Source: an uncultured Peptococcaceae bacterium
GTDB lineage: Bacteria; Bacillota; Peptococcia; Peptococcales; Peptococcaceae
Direction: 5' to 3'
Assembly: GCA_958451915.1 (NCBI GenBank)
Contig: CAUDRX010000007.1
Span: 1 to 32,557, forward strand
Length of the DNA stretch: 32,557 nucleotides
Each line of letters begins with the position of its first letter. Within the stretch, counting starts at the first letter, position 1. The notes under the pieces were generated by a model, which worked only from the letters and a program-made list of their open reading frames with translations, had not been told where the DNA came from and ran no database searches. Below, one piece after another: positions 14,525 through 21,472 of the stretch. Both the position numbers and the translations under genes were made by a program.

Positions 14525-15091
14525 GTGAATGTTCTCGTGATATGGTCTTCACCTAATATCGACGGCCTGACAGCGCAGGCAAAGGACCGCATCGTGCGCG
14601 GCCTTGAGGCGAAAGGGGCCGTCGTGGAGACGGTCCATCTCAATCACCTGCATCTGGAACATTGTCGTGCCTGTGGCCATGGCTGGGGAACATGCCAGAG
14701 TCAGGGACGCTGTGTCATCAAAGATGATTTTGCCGATCTGTACGACAAATGCATCGCCGCTGAAGGGATCGTTTTTGTGACAGCCGTCTACTGGCACGAC
14801 CTTACCGAGCAGATGAAAGCTTTTCTGGATCGGCTGCGTCGCTGCGAGACTGGGCACAACGGCGCTCTCTCCGGCAAGCGCTGTCTGCTCGCAGCCTGCG
14901 CCGGCGGTACCGGCCGCGGCGTGCTCGAATGCCTCGGTCATCTCGAGACCACCCTTGGCCACATGCAGATGCGGGCCTACAATCGCATCGGCGTTATCCG
15001 TTACAACTGCACATATATGCTTGATACCCTCGAAGCCGCGGGCAGCGTGTATGCGGAACGTCTGGCGACTGGTTTTGACATGATGTATTGA
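14525..15091 (+). CDS. Flavodoxin-fold NAD(P)H-dependent oxidoreductase
   Basis: 188 residues starting at a GTG three bases after the TIGR04076 stop, with GAGGAGG ten bases upstream. It has the FMN-reductase fold: MNVLVIWSSPNIDGLTAQAK (phosphate loop), a Cys-rich stretch HCRACGHGWGTCQSQGRC (about 42-59) leading to VIKDDF as in the Isf-like paralogue at 12824, and VTAVYWHDLTEQMKAFLDRLRR (about 84-105). Likely an FMN (possibly Fe-S) electron-transfer protein paired with the TIGR04076 protein. Electron donor and acceptor are unknown. Followed by a terminator. Confidence 0.88.
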   Translation: MNVLVIWSSPNIDGLTAQAKDRIVRGLEAKGAVVETVHLNHLHLEHCRACGHGWGTCQSQGRCVIKDDFADLYDKCIAAEGIVFVTAVYWHDLTEQMKAFLDRLRRCETGHNGALSGKRCLLAACAGGTGRGVLECLGHLETTLGHMQMRAYNRIGVIRYNCTYMLDTLEAAGSVYAERLATGFDMMY

Positions 15092-15096
15092 AGATG

Positions 15097-15125
15097 AACG
15101 GCTGTCTGAAGCAGCCGTTTTTTTG
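15097..15125 (+). terminator. Terminator after the TIGR04076-oxidoreductase pair
   Basis: AACGGCTG/CAGCCGTT stem (15097-15104 with 15112-15119), 7-base loop, run of T. Confidence 0.88.
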
Positions 15126-15204
15126 CGGCAACGGGCTTTTAAATGCGCAGCACTTCGGGTACAATGACAGAAAACACCCACAGGTACAGAAAGGAGACCG
15201 CAAA

Positions 15205-15774
15205 ATGGCAAAAGCGCCTGAAGAAGGGCCACACGGTGTCGACAGATGGACGTCGAACGGATATGGTCTGATCGTAAACGGCGTGAATATCACGCCGGAA
15301 AATGTTGAGAACGACGAACAGGGAAGGGGATCGGCCGGCAACATGCTGGGAGAAAACGAGATGCACATCACTTACACTGAAGAAAAACACTTCACCCAGG
15401 AGCAGGTCCAGGCTCTCTTCCGGTCCGTGCGCTGGATCAGCGCAGAGTATCCGTCGCGGCTCCATAAGGCACTGATGCACTCGCAGACGGTGTTGACCGC
15501 CTGGGACGGGGAGAAACTCGTGGGGCTTGCACGTGTGCTCGACGATGGCGAGCTTGTCGCGTTCATCCACTATGTGCTCGTTGATCCTGCCTATCAGGGA
15601 CGGGGGATCGCCACAGCGATGATCACACGCATCAGGGAAAAATACAGAGATTATCTCTATCTGGAGGTCATGCCGGATGAGCGTCAGAACGCCGTCTTTT
15701 ACGAGCGTCTCGGCTTTCAGATCCTTCCGGAAGGCACAGCCATGCAGATCGCGAACTTTTCCGATAAGCGCTGA
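15205..15774 (+). CDS. GNAT family N-acetyltransferase with N-terminal extension
   Basis: 189 residues from the ATG at 15205, which has an excellent AAAGGAG eight bases upstream. The GNAT domain itself begins at about residue 53 (MHITYTEEKHFT, an ATG at 15361 with GGGAGAAAACGAG before it). It contains IHYVLVDPAYQGRGIATAMITRI (CoA site) and VMPDERQNAVFYERLGF, like many ~135-residue Firmicute GNATs. The first 52 residues (charged, with GVDRW, NGYGLIVNGVNIT) are not part of the GNAT fold and I do not recognise them. Either the gene has two starts or the extension is a fused fragment. A TACAAT box lies at 15160-15165. Confidence 0.8.
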   Translation: MAKAPEEGPHGVDRWTSNGYGLIVNGVNITPENVENDEQGRGSAGNMLGENEMHITYTEEKHFTQEQVQALFRSVRWISAEYPSRLHKALMHSQTVLTAWDGEKLVGLARVLDDGELVAFIHYVLVDPAYQGRGIATAMITRIREKYRDYLYLEVMPDERQNAVFYERLGFQILPEGTAMQIANFSDKR

Positions 15775-15815
15775 CCGCGGGCGCCTGAACACATTGACGC
15801 GGGACAGGTATGCCT

Positions 15816-15846
15816 GCAGCAAGCCTGCACGCTCGCTGCTTTTTTA
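15816..15846 (+). terminator. Terminator after GNAT gene (first of two)
   Basis: GCAGC-AAGC / GCT-GCTGC stem (15816-15824 with 15831-15839, one mismatch) and a run of seven T. Confidence 0.75.
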
Positions 15847-15909
15847 CAGGGGCTGTTTCTCGCGGCAGGAAGCCAGGATATGGCAGCGCCATCCATTGGA
15901 TCAGTTTAT

Positions 15910-15939
15910 ACAGCAGGTCATTCGTCCTGCTGTTTTTTT
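15910..15939 (+). terminator. Second tandem terminator
   Basis: ACAGCAGG/CCTGCTGT stem (15910-15917 with 15926-15933), 8-base loop, run of T to 15939. The 63 bases between the two terminators hold no credible gene. Confidence 0.8.
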
Positions 15940-15964
15940 ATGGGTGTGATCGTTTTCAAAGCAT

Positions 15965-15996
15965 AAAAAACCAGACAGCGAAGATGCTGTCTGGTT
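15965..15996 (-). terminator. Terminator of the phosphoribosyltransferase gene
   Basis: An 11-bp perfect stem (15969-15979 with 15986-15996). Read on the minus strand it ends in TTTTTT (plus-strand A at 15965-15970). Confidence 0.87.
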
Positions 15997-16014
15997 GCGG
16001 TCTGACGATAAGGA

Positions 16015-16635
16015 TCAGAGCAGGCCGGCTTCACGGCGGCGTTTTTTCTCTTCCGTTTCGATCGGGGTAAAGGTGCCGTCGGCGTTTGGCGTGAAGACGT
16101 AGTGTTCCTTGAGATAGATGATGTCGTCGCGGAAAACGCTGTCGAGTTCGGCGAGCACGGCGGCTTTGGCGACGATGTTGGCGCCGGCGAGGGTGGCGAG
16201 TTTTTCCAGCGCGGCGAGGGATTCGCCGGTGGCGATGACGTCATCGATGATGGCGACGCGCTTGCCGCGCAGGCGTTCCACGTCGCAGCCGTCGAGGTAG
16301 AGGGTCTGCTTGGCCTGGGTGGTGATGGAGTAGACGTTGGCTTCAAGGACGTTCTGCATGTAAGGCTTTTTGCTCTTGCGCGCCATGACGAACCCTTTCA
16401 TGCCCAAGAGGCGGCTGATCTCATAGGTGAGGATGATGCCTTTGGCTTCTGCGGTGAGCAGGACGTCGCATTCCGGCAGACGCTTCACGAGTTCGGGCGC
16501 CACTGCCTGTACAAGCTCGGTGTCGGAGGCGATGACGAAGCTGGCCAGGGCCATGTCATCCTTGATCTTTACAAAAGGAAGCAGTCTTTTGACGCCGCAG
16601 ATCTCAAAATCGAAAGTGGGAGGGTTATAACGCAT
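16015..16635 (-). CDS. Purine-type phosphoribosyltransferase family protein
   Basis: 206 residues from the ATG at 16635 (GAAAGGATC before it); a longer frame to 16677 has no ribosome site. The PRPP-binding loop VAIIDDVIATGES (about 126-138) and the LLTAEAKGIILTYEISRLLG segment (about 58-77) place it near adenine/xanthine phosphoribosyltransferases. SITTQAKQTLYLDGCDVERLRGK and the YLKEHYVF end match a 190-210-residue clostridial group annotated as adenine phosphoribosyltransferase-like, longer than Apt itself. It would make a purine nucleotide from base and PRPP, but the base is uncertain. No purine riboswitch is visible in the leader. Monocistronic. Confidence 0.87.
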   Translation of the reverse strand: MRYNPPTFDFEICGVKRLLPFVKIKDDMALASFVIASDTELVQAVAPELVKRLPECDVLLTAEAKGIILTYEISRLLGMKGFVMARKSKKPYMQNVLEANVYSITTQAKQTLYLDGCDVERLRGKRVAIIDDVIATGESLAALEKLATLAGANIVAKAAVLAELDSVFRDDIIYLKEHYVFTPNADGTFTPIETEEKKRRREAGLL

Positions 16636-16807
16636 GGCAAAGATCCTTTCTCTTGGATTGTAAATATTATTTAACATATGCCCACTATAGCACGTTTCCC
16701 TAAGCCGAGAAAGGGGCGGAAGGATTGAACCTGTTGGCAGGCGCGGCAGAGGGCTTAAGCAAAAAGCTATGAGAGCGGCGCCGCTGGATGCGCAGGCGCA
16801 TCTGTGC

Positions 16808-16813
16808 TATACT
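16808..16813 (+). promoter_or_regulatory. Extended -10 element of the second DUF3795 gene
   Basis: TGTGC-TATACT, an extended -10 box about 33 bases before the ATG. The -35 position (TGGATG, 16785-16790) is weak. Confidence 0.5.
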
Positions 16814-16846
16814 CTTCTCATACAAAGAGAGATTGGAGGAACCATC

Positions 16847-17281
16847 ATGGACAACATGTTTACCGAAAAAATGATCGCCCCTTGCGGGCTCGATTGCAGC
16901 ATCTGCTGGAAATCCCACGAAGGCGACACGCCATGCCCAGGCTGTCTGGCACCGACGACGGAAGGCAAATCGCCGTTCTGCGCGACGAAGTGCAGGATCA
17001 TCCGCTGCGAGAAGCTCCTGGCCAACGGCTGGCGTTTCTGCGACGAATGCCCGGACTTCCCATGCGAAGACTGCGAAGAACGCGAGACCCGCTACATGAA
17101 CAACTATCCACGCAAGGAATCGCCATACGGCAACATCCGCAGCATCCGCGAAAAAGGCATGGCGGCCTTCCTTGAAGAAGAACGCGCCGCCTGGACCTGC
17201 GAAAAATGCGGCGGCGTGATCAGCGTGCACACCGGCGAATGCACGACCTGCGGCACCCAGGTACCGCCGAAGATCCTCTGA
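16847..17281 (+). CDS. DUF3795 protein with C-terminal zinc ribbon
   Basis: 144 residues from the ATG at 16847, preceded by TTGGAGGAACC. The N-terminal DUF3795 part (about 10-75) has IAPCGLDCSICWK, CPGC, FCATKC and FCDECPDFPCEDC; the C-terminal part (about 115-140) is a CEKCGG...CTTCG zinc ribbon. Function is unknown; the cysteine spacing suggests two or three zinc or Fe-S sites. It is highly codon-biased compared with neighbours, implying good expression. The following GNAT starts 11 bases later, repeating the DUF3795-then-acetyltransferase order seen at 3862-4832. Confidence 0.88.
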   Translation: MDNMFTEKMIAPCGLDCSICWKSHEGDTPCPGCLAPTTEGKSPFCATKCRIIRCEKLLANGWRFCDECPDFPCEDCEERETRYMNNYPRKESPYGNIRSIREKGMAAFLEEERAAWTCEKCGGVISVHTGECTTCGTQVPPKIL

Positions 17282-17292
17282 GGCGCTGCGCC

Positions 17293-17820
17293 ATGATCCG
17301 CAAAGCGACAGCGGCCGATCTCGCGCAGATCGAAGACGCGTATGACGAACATTTCGCTTTTGAAACGGCCCATCCCGAGCGCGCTTTCACCGTCTTCCGC
17401 AAGGGCGTCTATCCGACGCAGCGTGACGCCGAAAAAGCCCTGGCCGACGGCGGGCTCACCGTGTTCGAGGAAGACGGGCGCATCCTCGCCAGCGTCATCA
17501 CCAGCGGGCAGCAGCCGCCGGAATACGCGCACGTGTCCTGGCAGCGTGCACTTGACGCCAGCCAGGTGCGCGTGATCCATCTCCTGATGGTGCGGCCGAG
17601 TGTCAGTGGCCGCGGCATCGGCACAGCGCTGCTCGCGCACCTCGAGGCGCAGGCACGTGCCGAGGGACTTGCTGCGATACGGCTGGATACTGGCAGCCAG
17701 AACCTGCCGGCGGTGCATCTTTATGAAAAGAATGGTTACAGGATCGTTCATCGTGCCGCGATGAAGGTGGGCGGTGTGGTGCCGCACGAAGGACACCTTT
17801 TCCTGGAAAAGTGTCTGTAG
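17293..17820 (+). CDS. GNAT family N-acetyltransferase
   Basis: 175 residues from the ATG at 17293, 11 bases after the DUF3795 stop, where the product takes the usual GNAT start MIRKATAADLAQIEDAY. The CoA-binding part is IHLLMVRPSVSGRGIGTALLAHLEAQA (about 96-122), then IRLDTGSQNLPAVHLYEKNGYRIV. The ribosome site is weak (GAGGCG), so it is probably coupled to the gene before. Substrate unknown. A terminator follows. Confidence 0.88.
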   Translation: MIRKATAADLAQIEDAYDEHFAFETAHPERAFTVFRKGVYPTQRDAEKALADGGLTVFEEDGRILASVITSGQQPPEYAHVSWQRALDASQVRVIHLLMVRPSVSGRGIGTALLAHLEAQARAEGLAAIRLDTGSQNLPAVHLYEKNGYRIVHRAAMKVGGVVPHEGHLFLEKCL

Positions 17821-17828
17821 CCCGCATA

Positions 17829-17870
17829 AAGGGAAGGCTGTCCGTTTTGGACCGCCTTCCCTTGCTTTTT
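17829..17870 (+). terminator. Terminator after DUF3795-GNAT pair
   Basis: AAGGGAAGGC-t-GTCC paired with GGAC-c-GCCTTCCCTT (17829-17843 with 17849-17863), loop TTTT-type, then CTTTTT. Confidence 0.85.
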
Positions 17871-17933
17871 GCGGCGAAGCCTGATAATGTAGGGATATCG
17901 AAAATCTGCATCAGGAAAATAGGAGAGGACCTC

Positions 17934-18353
17934 ATGAGAAGAAAGCGACCGCGAAAAAGAAGGATCTGGCTGGAAGTGCTGATCGTGTTTGTCGTCCTGC
18001 TGGTACTTGCAGCGGCGGCCTGCTTTCAGCTGGGGGTGATCTCGGTGGAGGACGGCAGCGTGCGCCTTCTGGGCAGCGAGACCAGGGACAATGCTGGCTG
18101 GCAGAGCACCTATGAGCATTTTGACGGCACCCGCACAACGGTGCTGCGCGGCGAGGGCGGTCAGCTCTTCGTCGGGATCGAGGGGTCGGAAGGGACGCTT
18201 GCTGTGCGCGTCACCGGCGAAGGCGGTGCTGTTCTCTTTGACGAGACCTTTTCCGGGGATGCCGGCTGGGTCCTTGATGTGCCGTCGCGCGTTACGGTGA
18301 CAGTGCACGGAGAAGGGCACAAAGGCGGTTTCGATGTGCATTATCTGAGATAG
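17934..18353 (+). CDS. Membrane-anchored hypothetical protein
   Basis: 139 residues from the ATG at 17934 (AGGAGAGG upstream). Very basic N terminus (MRRKRPRKRR), one membrane helix (about 12-33), then a ~100-residue extracytoplasmic domain rich in alternating hydrophobic/Gly/Thr residues (LAVRVTGEGGAVLFDETFSG, WVLDVPSRVTVTVHGEGHKG), which looks like a small beta-sandwich. There is no lipobox and no recognised family. It is monocistronic, with terminators before and after. Confidence 0.72.
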   Translation: MRRKRPRKRRIWLEVLIVFVVLLVLAAAACFQLGVISVEDGSVRLLGSETRDNAGWQSTYEHFDGTRTTVLRGEGGQLFVGIEGSEGTLAVRVTGEGGAVLFDETFSGDAGWVLDVPSRVTVTVHGEGHKGGFDVHYLR

Positions 18354-18357
18354 GAGG

Positions 18358-18391
18358 ACACGCGTCCGGCAGCAATGCCGGGCGCGTGTTT
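18358..18391 (+). terminator. Hairpin terminator after the membrane-anchored protein
   Basis: ACACGCG-t-CCGGCA / TGCCGG-g-CGCGTGT (18358-18371 with 18376-18389), GCAA tetraloop; the T-run is short (TTTGCTTT). Confidence 0.68.
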
Positions 18392-18420
18392 GCTTTCAGA
18401 GGCTTCTTTCGAAATAGGCG

Positions 18421-18449
18421 TTGGCAAAGGGGACCGAAGGGGGTAAAAT
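18421..18449 (+). promoter_or_regulatory. Promoter of the antiporter-GPP34 operon
   Basis: TTGGCA (18421-18426), 17 bases, TAAAAT (18444-18449), 40 bases before the start codon. Confidence 0.65.
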
Positions 18450-18489
18450 GTTGGTAGATGCTTGTTAGATATGAAAGGAAAGATATGGT

Positions 18490-19965
18490 ATGACTGTCGA
18501 TCTGGTATCTCTTACGATGATCATGTTAGTAGCAGCCTTCTGTCCGATCATCACGCAGATGATCCCGGGAAAGGTTGTGCCGCAGACGGTGCTGCTCCTG
18601 ATCGCCGGTGCGCTGATGGGCCCGCACATGTGGCAGGTGATCGAGGTGGATGGCGCGATCGAGCTTCTGAGCGAGCTGGGGCTGGCGTTTCTCTTCCTCC
18701 TGGCTGGCTACGAGATCGATCCTAAGCAGCTTGCTGGACATCAGGGGAAGCTTGGGCTTTTGACCTGGCTCGTGACCCTGGGCCTGGCGGCGCTGATCGT
18801 GATGCTGGTGCCATATTTTGCGAGCCATGACATGAACGGCGCGGCTGCTGTCATTGCATTGACGACAACAGCGCTGGGTACGTTGATGCCGATCCTCAAG
18901 GAGCGGGCGCTCGAAGGGACGCCTGTCGGCGATGCGGTGATCTCCTACGGCACCTGGGGGGAGCTGGGGCCGGTACTGGCGATGGCAGTGCTCTTATCGA
19001 TGCGTTCGCACGTGGCGACGTTCATCATCCTTGGCCTCTTCACGCTGATCTGTGTTCTTGCGGCGGTGTTGCCGGCGCGCGCGAAAAAGAACGGCAATCG
19101 CCTCTTTCATTTTCTTACGGCCAATGCCAATACTTCTTCCCAGACAATGATGCGCATGACGGTGCTGCTTTTGGTATCGCTGGTAGCGCTCTCTTCGCTC
19201 TTTGACCTGGATGCGGTGATGGGCGCTTTTGCAGCAGGTTTCATTCTGCGCTATGTGATCCCGGAGGGCATGGAGACCCTGGAATTGAAGCTGGATGGTA
19301 TTGCCTATGGTTTTCTGATCCCAGTCTTTTTCGTTGTTTCCGGTGCGGCCATTGATGTTCATGCCGTGGCAGCGAAACCGGGGCTCCTGGTCACCTTCAT
19401 CATCTTTCTCATCCTCATCCGTGCGGTGCCGGTCTTTATTGCCATGAGCCTTGACCGCAAGGTGAACCCGATGTCGACGTATCATCGCATCACAGTGTCG
19501 CTCTACTGCACGACGGCGCTGCCACTCATTGTCGCGGTGACGAGCGTGGCTGTGAAGGCTGGCACCATGCAGCAGGCGACGGCCTCGACGCTGGTGGCTG
19601 CCGGAGCGGTGACGGTATTCGTGATGCCGCTGCTGGGCAGTCTCACCTATCGCGTTGCCGATGTAAAGCCGATCGAAATGGCCAGGGACATCGCTCAGGC
19701 GCCAAAGGACTGGCGCGTCATCTTTGCCGATCACTGGCACCTGCGCCAGTTTATCCACCAGGGGATGGACGATGCATCCATGGCACGCCTGCTCGATGAT
19801 GCCAGCCGTCACAAAGGCCTGGAGACCCCGGAAGAGGAGCAGGCCTATGCTGAAGCGATCATGGCTCGCGTACACAGCGAACGGCAGCGGCGTTTGCGCG
19901 AGCTTGGCCTGACGCCGGAGGAGGCAGACAATCTGTCAAAAGATTATCAGTACCCCGGTGATTGA
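18490..19965 (+). CDS. Monovalent cation:proton antiporter, CPA2 (Kef/NapA) family
   Basis: 491 residues. About twelve membrane helices fill residues 1-400; LSELGLAFLFLLAGYEIDPKQL (about 56-77) and the FDLDAVMGAFAAGFILRYV segment (about 238-256) are CPA2 signatures of Na+/H+ or K+/H+ exchangers. The hydrophilic C-terminal ~90 residues (ending HWHLRQFIHQGMDDAS... and a Glu/Arg-rich helix) are not a TrkA-N/RCK domain, so NAD-type gating of Kef is not seen. The start at 18490 has AAAGGAAAG upstream. A GPP34 gene follows after 22 bases, probably cotranscribed. Ion specificity is not decidable. Confidence 0.9.
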   Translation: MTVDLVSLTMIMLVAAFCPIITQMIPGKVVPQTVLLLIAGALMGPHMWQVIEVDGAIELLSELGLAFLFLLAGYEIDPKQLAGHQGKLGLLTWLVTLGLAALIVMLVPYFASHDMNGAAAVIALTTTALGTLMPILKERALEGTPVGDAVISYGTWGELGPVLAMAVLLSMRSHVATFIILGLFTLICVLAAVLPARAKKNGNRLFHFLTANANTSSQTMMRMTVLLLVSLVALSSLFDLDAVMGAFAAGFILRYVIPEGMETLELKLDGIAYGFLIPVFFVVSGAAIDVHAVAAKPGLLVTFIIFLILIRAVPVFIAMSLDRKVNPMSTYHRITVSLYCTTALPLIVAVTSVAVKAGTMQQATASTLVAAGAVTVFVMPLLGSLTYRVADVKPIEMARDIAQAPKDWRVIFADHWHLRQFIHQGMDDASMARLLDDASRHKGLETPEEEQAYAEAIMARVHSERQRRLRELGLTPEEADNLSKDYQYPGD

Positions 19966-19987
19966 CCTTTGGAAAGGAGATTTTGAG

Positions 19988-20659
19988 ATGATCCACTCAC
20001 CACTCAGTCAACGCTATTTTCTCTGTGCTGTGAATGGCAGTGAATCCTTCGACGTCAGGGACAGCAAGGGCGCATTCGGCCTGGTGGCTGCCGCGCTCCT
20101 GGAGCTGGATCTGGCAGGCGTGATCGCTGTCAATGATAAGAAACTGTACACCTGCGCGCCATTGGCAGTGGATGGCGAACCGCTGGCTCCGCTCTACGAT
20201 CACATCGCCCGTAAGGGGCCTCTCAGTGTGGGCAGGCTCGCCCGTTCTTTCGCTGTCAGGAACCTGCTCCTGCCTGCCCGGGCAGACGATCCGCTCCTGG
20301 GCCAGCTGCAGCAGCGCCTGGGGGCAGCGCTGGCCGCGCGGGGACTGGCAACGAAGCGCGCGGGGGATAAACGCTTCGCGCTGCCAACGCCGGAAGCGGC
20401 GCAGGCGGAATTTGACCGGCTGCGGGAGGCCCTGATCACAAAGACGGTGCCATTGGATGAGGAAACTGCGGCGCTTGCCCTTCTCCTCGACAAGACAGAG
20501 GTCCTTTCTACGCATTTCAGTGCCGATGAATGCCGGCAAATGCGCGAGACTTTGGCGGCAGCTGCTCAAAGTGACGCAGCCGCTCGTGCGCTGCAGGCGA
20601 TGCAGCACTTCGAATGGCTCTGGCGCCTGTGCATGGCAAGTGCTTTTCTGCCTTTCTGA
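19988..20659 (+). CDS. GPP34 (GOLPH3-like) family protein, copy 1
   Basis: 223 residues from the ATG at 19988 with GGAAAGGAG upstream. The N-terminal PLSQRYFLCAVNGSESFDVRDSKGAFGLVAAALLELDLAGVI pattern (about 4-45, given in pieces) and the following helical repeats match the GPP34 domain, known in eukaryotes from the Golgi lipid-binding protein GOLPH3/Vps74. Bacterial members are helical, probably membrane-peripheral, and of unknown function. It is 22 bases behind the CPA2 antiporter gene. A paralogue at 25113 shares the L-x-Q-x-Y-hydrophobic-x-x-AVN opening and the same length. The C-terminal third is rich in Ala and Leu helices. Confidence 0.78.
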   Translation: MIHSPLSQRYFLCAVNGSESFDVRDSKGAFGLVAAALLELDLAGVIAVNDKKLYTCAPLAVDGEPLAPLYDHIARKGPLSVGRLARSFAVRNLLLPARADDPLLGQLQQRLGAALAARGLATKRAGDKRFALPTPEAAQAEFDRLREALITKTVPLDEETAALALLLDKTEVLSTHFSADECRQMRETLAAAAQSDAAARALQAMQHFEWLWRLCMASAFLPF

Positions 20660-20666
20660 ACGGATC

Positions 20667-20697
20667 AAGCGTGTGCGACGATCGCATGCGCTTTTTT
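20667..20697 (+). terminator. Terminator of the antiporter-GPP34 operon
   Basis: A 12-bp stem with two G-T pairs (20667-20678 with 20682-20693), loop CGA, run of T. Confidence 0.85.
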
Positions 20698-20706
20698 TAT
20701 TGGCGA

Positions 20707-20723
20707 AGTTAGTTTTTGCAAAT
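20707..20723 (+). repeat. 17-base element, copy 1 (ahead of tetR)
   Basis: AGTTAGTTTTTGCAAAT lies just upstream of the tetR -35 box. A copy matching at 14 of 17 bases is found at 21438-21454 ahead of the ABC genes. Candidate binding site of a common regulator. Confidence 0.45.
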
Positions 20724-20729
20724 TTGCGC

Positions 20730-20759
20730 TTGACAAGGTCGATGCCGCGGGCGTAAGAT
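20730..20759 (+). promoter_or_regulatory. Promoter of tetR
   Basis: TTGACA (20730-20735), 18 bases, TAAGAT (20754-20759). The -10 box abuts the palindromic operator. Confidence 0.72.
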
Positions 20760-20785
20760 AACAGTGTGATATAACGCTGTTATAT
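20759..20785. promoter_or_regulatory. TetR-type operator
   Basis: Two nested dyads: TAACAG - 12 bases - CTGTTA (20759-20764 and 20777-20782), and the perfect ATATAAC-GCT-GTTATAT (20769-20785). They cover the transcription start just before the tetR ribosome site, so self-repression is likely. Confidence 0.65.
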
Positions 20786-20797
20786 GGAGGTGAAGTC

Positions 20798-21415
20798 ATG
20801 GAAGGACAGGCGAACGACACACTCAAACGGATCCAGGATGCGGCGATGCAGGAGTTCCTGGACAAAGGCTTCCAGGGCGCGTCACTCAGGCAGATCGTGA
20901 AGAATGCCGGTGTCACGACCGGGGCGCTCTATGGGTATTTTTCCAACAAGGCGGCGCTTTTTGCATCGCTCGTGGAACCGCATGCAGCGGAGATCATGCG
21001 GCGTTTCGTCGAGACGCAGCTTGATTTTGCTGCGCTGCCGGAAGCAGAGCAGCCCGCACATATGGGCAAAGAGTCAGCGGATTATGTGGATTGGCTGGTC
21101 GATTACATCTGCAGCCATCGCGATCCGTTGAAACTGCTGCTCTGCCGTTCAGAAGGCACGAGCTATGAAAATTTTGTCCATGATATGGTGGAGATCGAGG
21201 TGGAGGCGACTTGTCAGTACATCGAGGTGCTCAAACGTCTGGGCCACACGGTCCCGACGCTCGACCCGACGCTCTGTCATATCATTGCCAGCGGCATGTT
21301 CGGCGCGATCTTTGAAGTTGTGGTGCACGATATGCCGTACGATGCAGCGATGCGTTATGTGACGCAGCTGCGGGAATTCTACACCGCCGGCTGGCTGCAT
21401 CTGATGGGCGCATGA
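20798..21415 (+). CDS. TetR/AcrR family regulator
   Basis: 205 residues with GGAGGTGAAG before the ATG. The N-terminal helix-turn-helix (about 8-55: IQDAAMQEFLDKGFQGASLRQIV, then TTGALYGYFSNKAALF) is typical TetR. The ligand domain (about 60-205) includes CSHRDPLKLLLCRSEGTSYENF, as in regulators annotated as controlling ABC exporters in Firmicutes. It is encoded just ahead of two ABC half-transporters and likely controls them and itself through the palindrome in its promoter. The stop codon lies in the loop of a hairpin (21404-21430) that should reduce read-through into the ABC genes. Confidence 0.92.
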   Translation: MEGQANDTLKRIQDAAMQEFLDKGFQGASLRQIVKNAGVTTGALYGYFSNKAALFASLVEPHAAEIMRRFVETQLDFAALPEAEQPAHMGKESADYVDWLVDYICSHRDPLKLLLCRSEGTSYENFVHDMVEIEVEATCQYIEVLKRLGHTVPTLDPTLCHIIASGMFGAIFEVVVHDMPYDAAMRYVTQLREFYTAGWLHLMGA

Positions 21416-21430
21416 CGCCCATTTCTTTTT
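21404..21430 (+). terminator. Terminator/attenuator between tetR and the ABC genes
   Basis: ATGGGCG-CATGA-CGCCCAT stem (21404-21410 with 21416-21422) followed by TTCTTTTT; the tetR stop is in the loop. The ABC start is 43 bases further on, so partial read-through or a second promoter is needed. Confidence 0.62.
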
Positions 21431-21437
21431 AAGCGGT

Positions 21438-21454
21438 AGTTAGTTGCAGCAAAT
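21438..21454 (+). repeat. 17-base element, copy 2 (ahead of ABC genes)
   Basis: AGTTAGTTGCAGCAAAT, 14 of 17 bases as in the copy at 20707-20723, located between the tetR terminator and the ABC ribosome site. Confidence 0.45.
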
Positions 21455-21472
21455 CATAAGGAGGTATCTATC

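Noticed and set aside
15874..15964. A short frame starting ATGGCAGCGCC between and across the tandem terminators
   Set aside because: It has a poor ribosome site and runs through the terminator hairpin and T-run; no protein-like pattern.
16636..16760. Possible purine riboswitch before the phosphoribosyltransferase gene
   Set aside because: The leader is short and has neither the paired P1 stem nor the conserved loop sequences of a purine aptamer.
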